Shown here: piece by piece, positions 62,602 through 64,000 of the stretch
Layout of the letters: every line of letters begins with the position of its first letter
Position numbering within the stretch: position 1 is the first letter of the stretch
Assembly: GCF_006757745.1 (NCBI RefSeq)
Contig: NZ_AP019740.1
Location: 2,108,001 to 2,172,000 of the forward strand
Source: Acinetobacter radioresistens DSM 6976 = NBRC 102413 = CIP 103788
Lineage (GTDB): Bacteria; Pseudomonadota; Gammaproteobacteria; Pseudomonadales; Moraxellaceae
Length of the DNA: 64,000 nucleotides
Direction of reading: 5' to 3'
Position numbers and translations under genes: made by a program
Notes under the pieces: model-generated
Databases searched by the model: none
What the model saw: the letters and a program-made list of their open reading frames with translations, nothing else
What the model was told of the DNA's origin: nothing

Positions 62602-63589
62602 CGCGGGTTGCCTCCCCAATATAGATCAATAATGAAAGAACCAGTGCTAGACTAAAAAAACCAGATAAAGCCAGCCAGGGCGCATTAAGATTATTTTTCC
62701 CTTGCAGCAGAATTTCCCCTAATGATGCAGCATCAGGTGGTAAACCATAGCCCAAGAAATCCAGTGCAGTCAGGGAAGTAATATTGGCGGTAAGCATAAA
62801 AGGGAGCTGGGACAGACTGGAACTCATGGCATTGGGAAGAATATGCCGGAAGATAATGGCATGATCTTTTACTCCCAGCGCACGTGCAGCGCGCACATAA
62901 TCGAAATTTCTTGCACGCAAAAACTCTGCCCGAACCAGACCAACCAGGGCTGGCCAGCCAAACAGTAACATAATCAGAAATAGCCAATAAACATTTGGAG
63001 TAAACATACTGACCAGAATCATGACCATAAACAGCATGGGCAGGCCACCCCATACCTCAAGTACACGCTGCCCGAGCAGATCAATCCACCCACCGTAATA
63101 GCCTTGTACTGCACCTATCACGATACCAATTAAGGCAGCAAAAAATGTCAGGGCAAAGCCGAACAGTAAAGAAATACGCAAACCATATAAAACACGTGCC
63201 AGTACATCTCTTCCCTGATCATCAGTACCTAACCAGTTTTGTGCTGTTGGTGGCGATGGCACAGGAACAGCCAGTTCAAGATTTGGCGTCTGATAAGAAA
63301 ATTCAATTAAGGGCCAGATTGCCCAGCCTTTGGCGTTGATAAGCTGCTGTACCACCGGATCTTTATAGTCAGCTTCCGTTTCAAAAACTCCGCCAAAAGC
63401 TGTTTCCGGATATTCCTTCAGTACAGGCACATAATAAGAATTTTCATATTTCACCAGTAGCGGTTTATCATTGGCGATAAACTCTGCCGCAAGAGAACAA
63501 ATAAAAATCAGAATAAAAATAATCAGGCAGCCCATACCAAGACGGTTATGGGTAAAACGTTGAAGGCGTGCCCGCATTAATGGAGACAT
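62576..63589 (-). CDS. yejE: Peptide ABC importer permease YejE
   Basis: Inner membrane permease, 337 residues. The N-terminal helix is followed by a YejE-specific periplasmic insert (ANDKPLLVKYENSYYVP to about residue 115). Then come the BPD_transp_1 domain with NWLGTDDQGRDVLARVLYG, the EAA loop (EFLRARNFDYVRAARALGVKD, coupling to the ATPase) and DFLGYGLPPDAASLGE. Similarity to the E. coli protein is evident along its length. One-base overlap with the yejB stop (TAATG) and a 26-base overlap with yejF point to coupled translation. Confidence 0.94.
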   Translation of the reverse strand: MSPLMRARLQRFTHNRLGMGCLIIFILIFICSLAAEFIANDKPLLVKYENSYYVPVLKEYPETAFGGVFETEADYKDPVVQQLINAKGWAIWPLIEFSYQTPNLELAVPVPSPPTAQNWLGTDDQGRDVLARVLYGLRISLLFGFALTFFAALIGIVIGAVQGYYGGWIDLLGQRVLEVWGGLPMLFMVMILVSMFTPNVYWLFLIMLLFGWPALVGLVRAEFLRARNFDYVRAARALGVKDHAIIFRHILPNAMSSSLSQLPFMLTANITSLTALDFLGYGLPPDAASLGEILLQGKNNLNAPWLALSGFFSLALVLSLLIYIGEATRDAFDPRRQ

Positions 63590-64000
63590 TATTTTGCCCC
63601 CCGTGAATCAAAATTGATGCGTGGATCGATAATCTGATATAGCACATCACTGATGAGACGCAAAATCAAACCCAGCAGGGTAAATAAAAACAATGTGCCA
63701 AAAATAACTGGATAATCACGCTGTACTATGGCTTCAAAACCCATCAATCCCAGTCCATCCAGATTAAAAATTATCTCGATAAACAGGTTGCCTACAAAGA
63801 AAATCCCTATCAGAGCTTCAGGTAAACCGGCAATCACTATCAGCATTGCATTACGAAATACATGGCCGTATAGAACCCGGTTTTCACTTAATCCCTTGGC
63901 ACGTGCAGCTAACACATACTGCTTGCTCAACTCTTCCATAAAAGAGTACTTTGTCAAGTAGGTTAGTCCAGCAAACCCGCCCAGAATCATGGTGAATAAA
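63589..64000 (-). CDS. yejB: Peptide ABC importer permease YejB (3' part only)
   Basis: The C-terminal 137 or so codons of the second permease; the gene continues past the right edge, so its start is not seen. It contains the EAA coupling loop [30 protein letters not shown] in outline and the typical ending [13 protein letters not shown]. Followed directly by yejE. The substrate-binding protein gene yejA, if present, lies outside the window. Confidence 0.93.
   Translation of the reverse strand, partial: LFTMILGGFAGLTYLTKYSFMEELSKQYVLAARAKGLSENRVLYGHVFRNAMLIVIAGLPEALIGIFFVGNLFIEIIFNLDGLGLMGFEAIVQRDYPVIFGTLFLFTLLGLILRLISDVLYQIIDPRINFDSRGAK

Overview
The window looks like chromosomal core sequence of a gammaproteobacterium of the Moraxellaceae, most likely Acinetobacter. 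This is inferred from the AT-rich composition, A/T-flanked hairpin terminators, a GyrA in which the quinolone-determining serine is residue 81, an lldPRD-dld lactate operon, and a gdh-astCADBE arginine-catabolism operon beside an Lrp-type regulator. I saw no transposase, integrase other than XerC, phage gene, CRISPR array or recognisable defence system. Nearly everything belongs to a known family, so the interesting material is mostly regulatory architecture and gene arrangement.

Layout. 1-5.3 kb: AT-rich leader, then a four-gene export operon (TolC-type outer membrane factor, HlyD-type adaptor, two ABC-2 permeases) with no ATPase in the operon. 5.3-10.4 kb: gyrA and the electron-transfer flavoprotein pair etfB-etfA. 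10.9-12.1 kb: a LysE/RhtB exporter divergent from an Lrp-family regulator. 12.4-16.3 kb: lptM-lysA-dapF-xerC (meso-diaminopimelate epimerisation, lysine synthesis, a small envelope lipoprotein, chromosome dimer resolution) plus a small unknown gene. 16.4-19.7 kb: cycA divergent from radA. 19.8-22.9 kb: a Tim44-domain membrane protein convergent with pdxB-epmA. 23.3-24.7 kb: an orphan glutamine-synthetase-like enzyme. 24.9-32.7 kb: the complete kdpABCDE potassium-uptake and sensing locus. 33.1-33.9 kb: a TorF-type porin.

34.3-44.0 kb forms one nitrogen-catabolic block: an amino-acid permease, astE, astB, astD, astA, astC, glutamate dehydrogenase and a divergent Lrp-type regulator. Together these can take arginine through succinylated intermediates to glutamate and then to 2-oxoglutarate. 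A tRNA-Ser(UGA) follows at 44.3 kb, then fadH (2,4-dienoyl-CoA reductase). 46.7-52.0 kb is the lactate operon lldP-lldR-lldD-dld, preceded by two near-perfect LldR-type operators 105 bp apart. 52.6-57.1 kb carries argG, a membrane diguanylate cyclase, and pyrC-rnt. 57.1-59.4 kb holds four identical tRNA-Glu(UUC) genes split two and two by an amino-acid permease that is a close paralogue of the ast-linked one. The first tRNA-Glu promoter is embedded in the end of rnt, the gene of an enzyme known to trim tRNA 3' ends. The window ends with an Old Yellow Enzyme family reductase and the yejB(partial)-yejE-yejF peptide ABC importer genes.

Limits: all calls come from reading sequence and recalled family features. 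No alignment or database search was run. Promoters and operators are pattern matches only.
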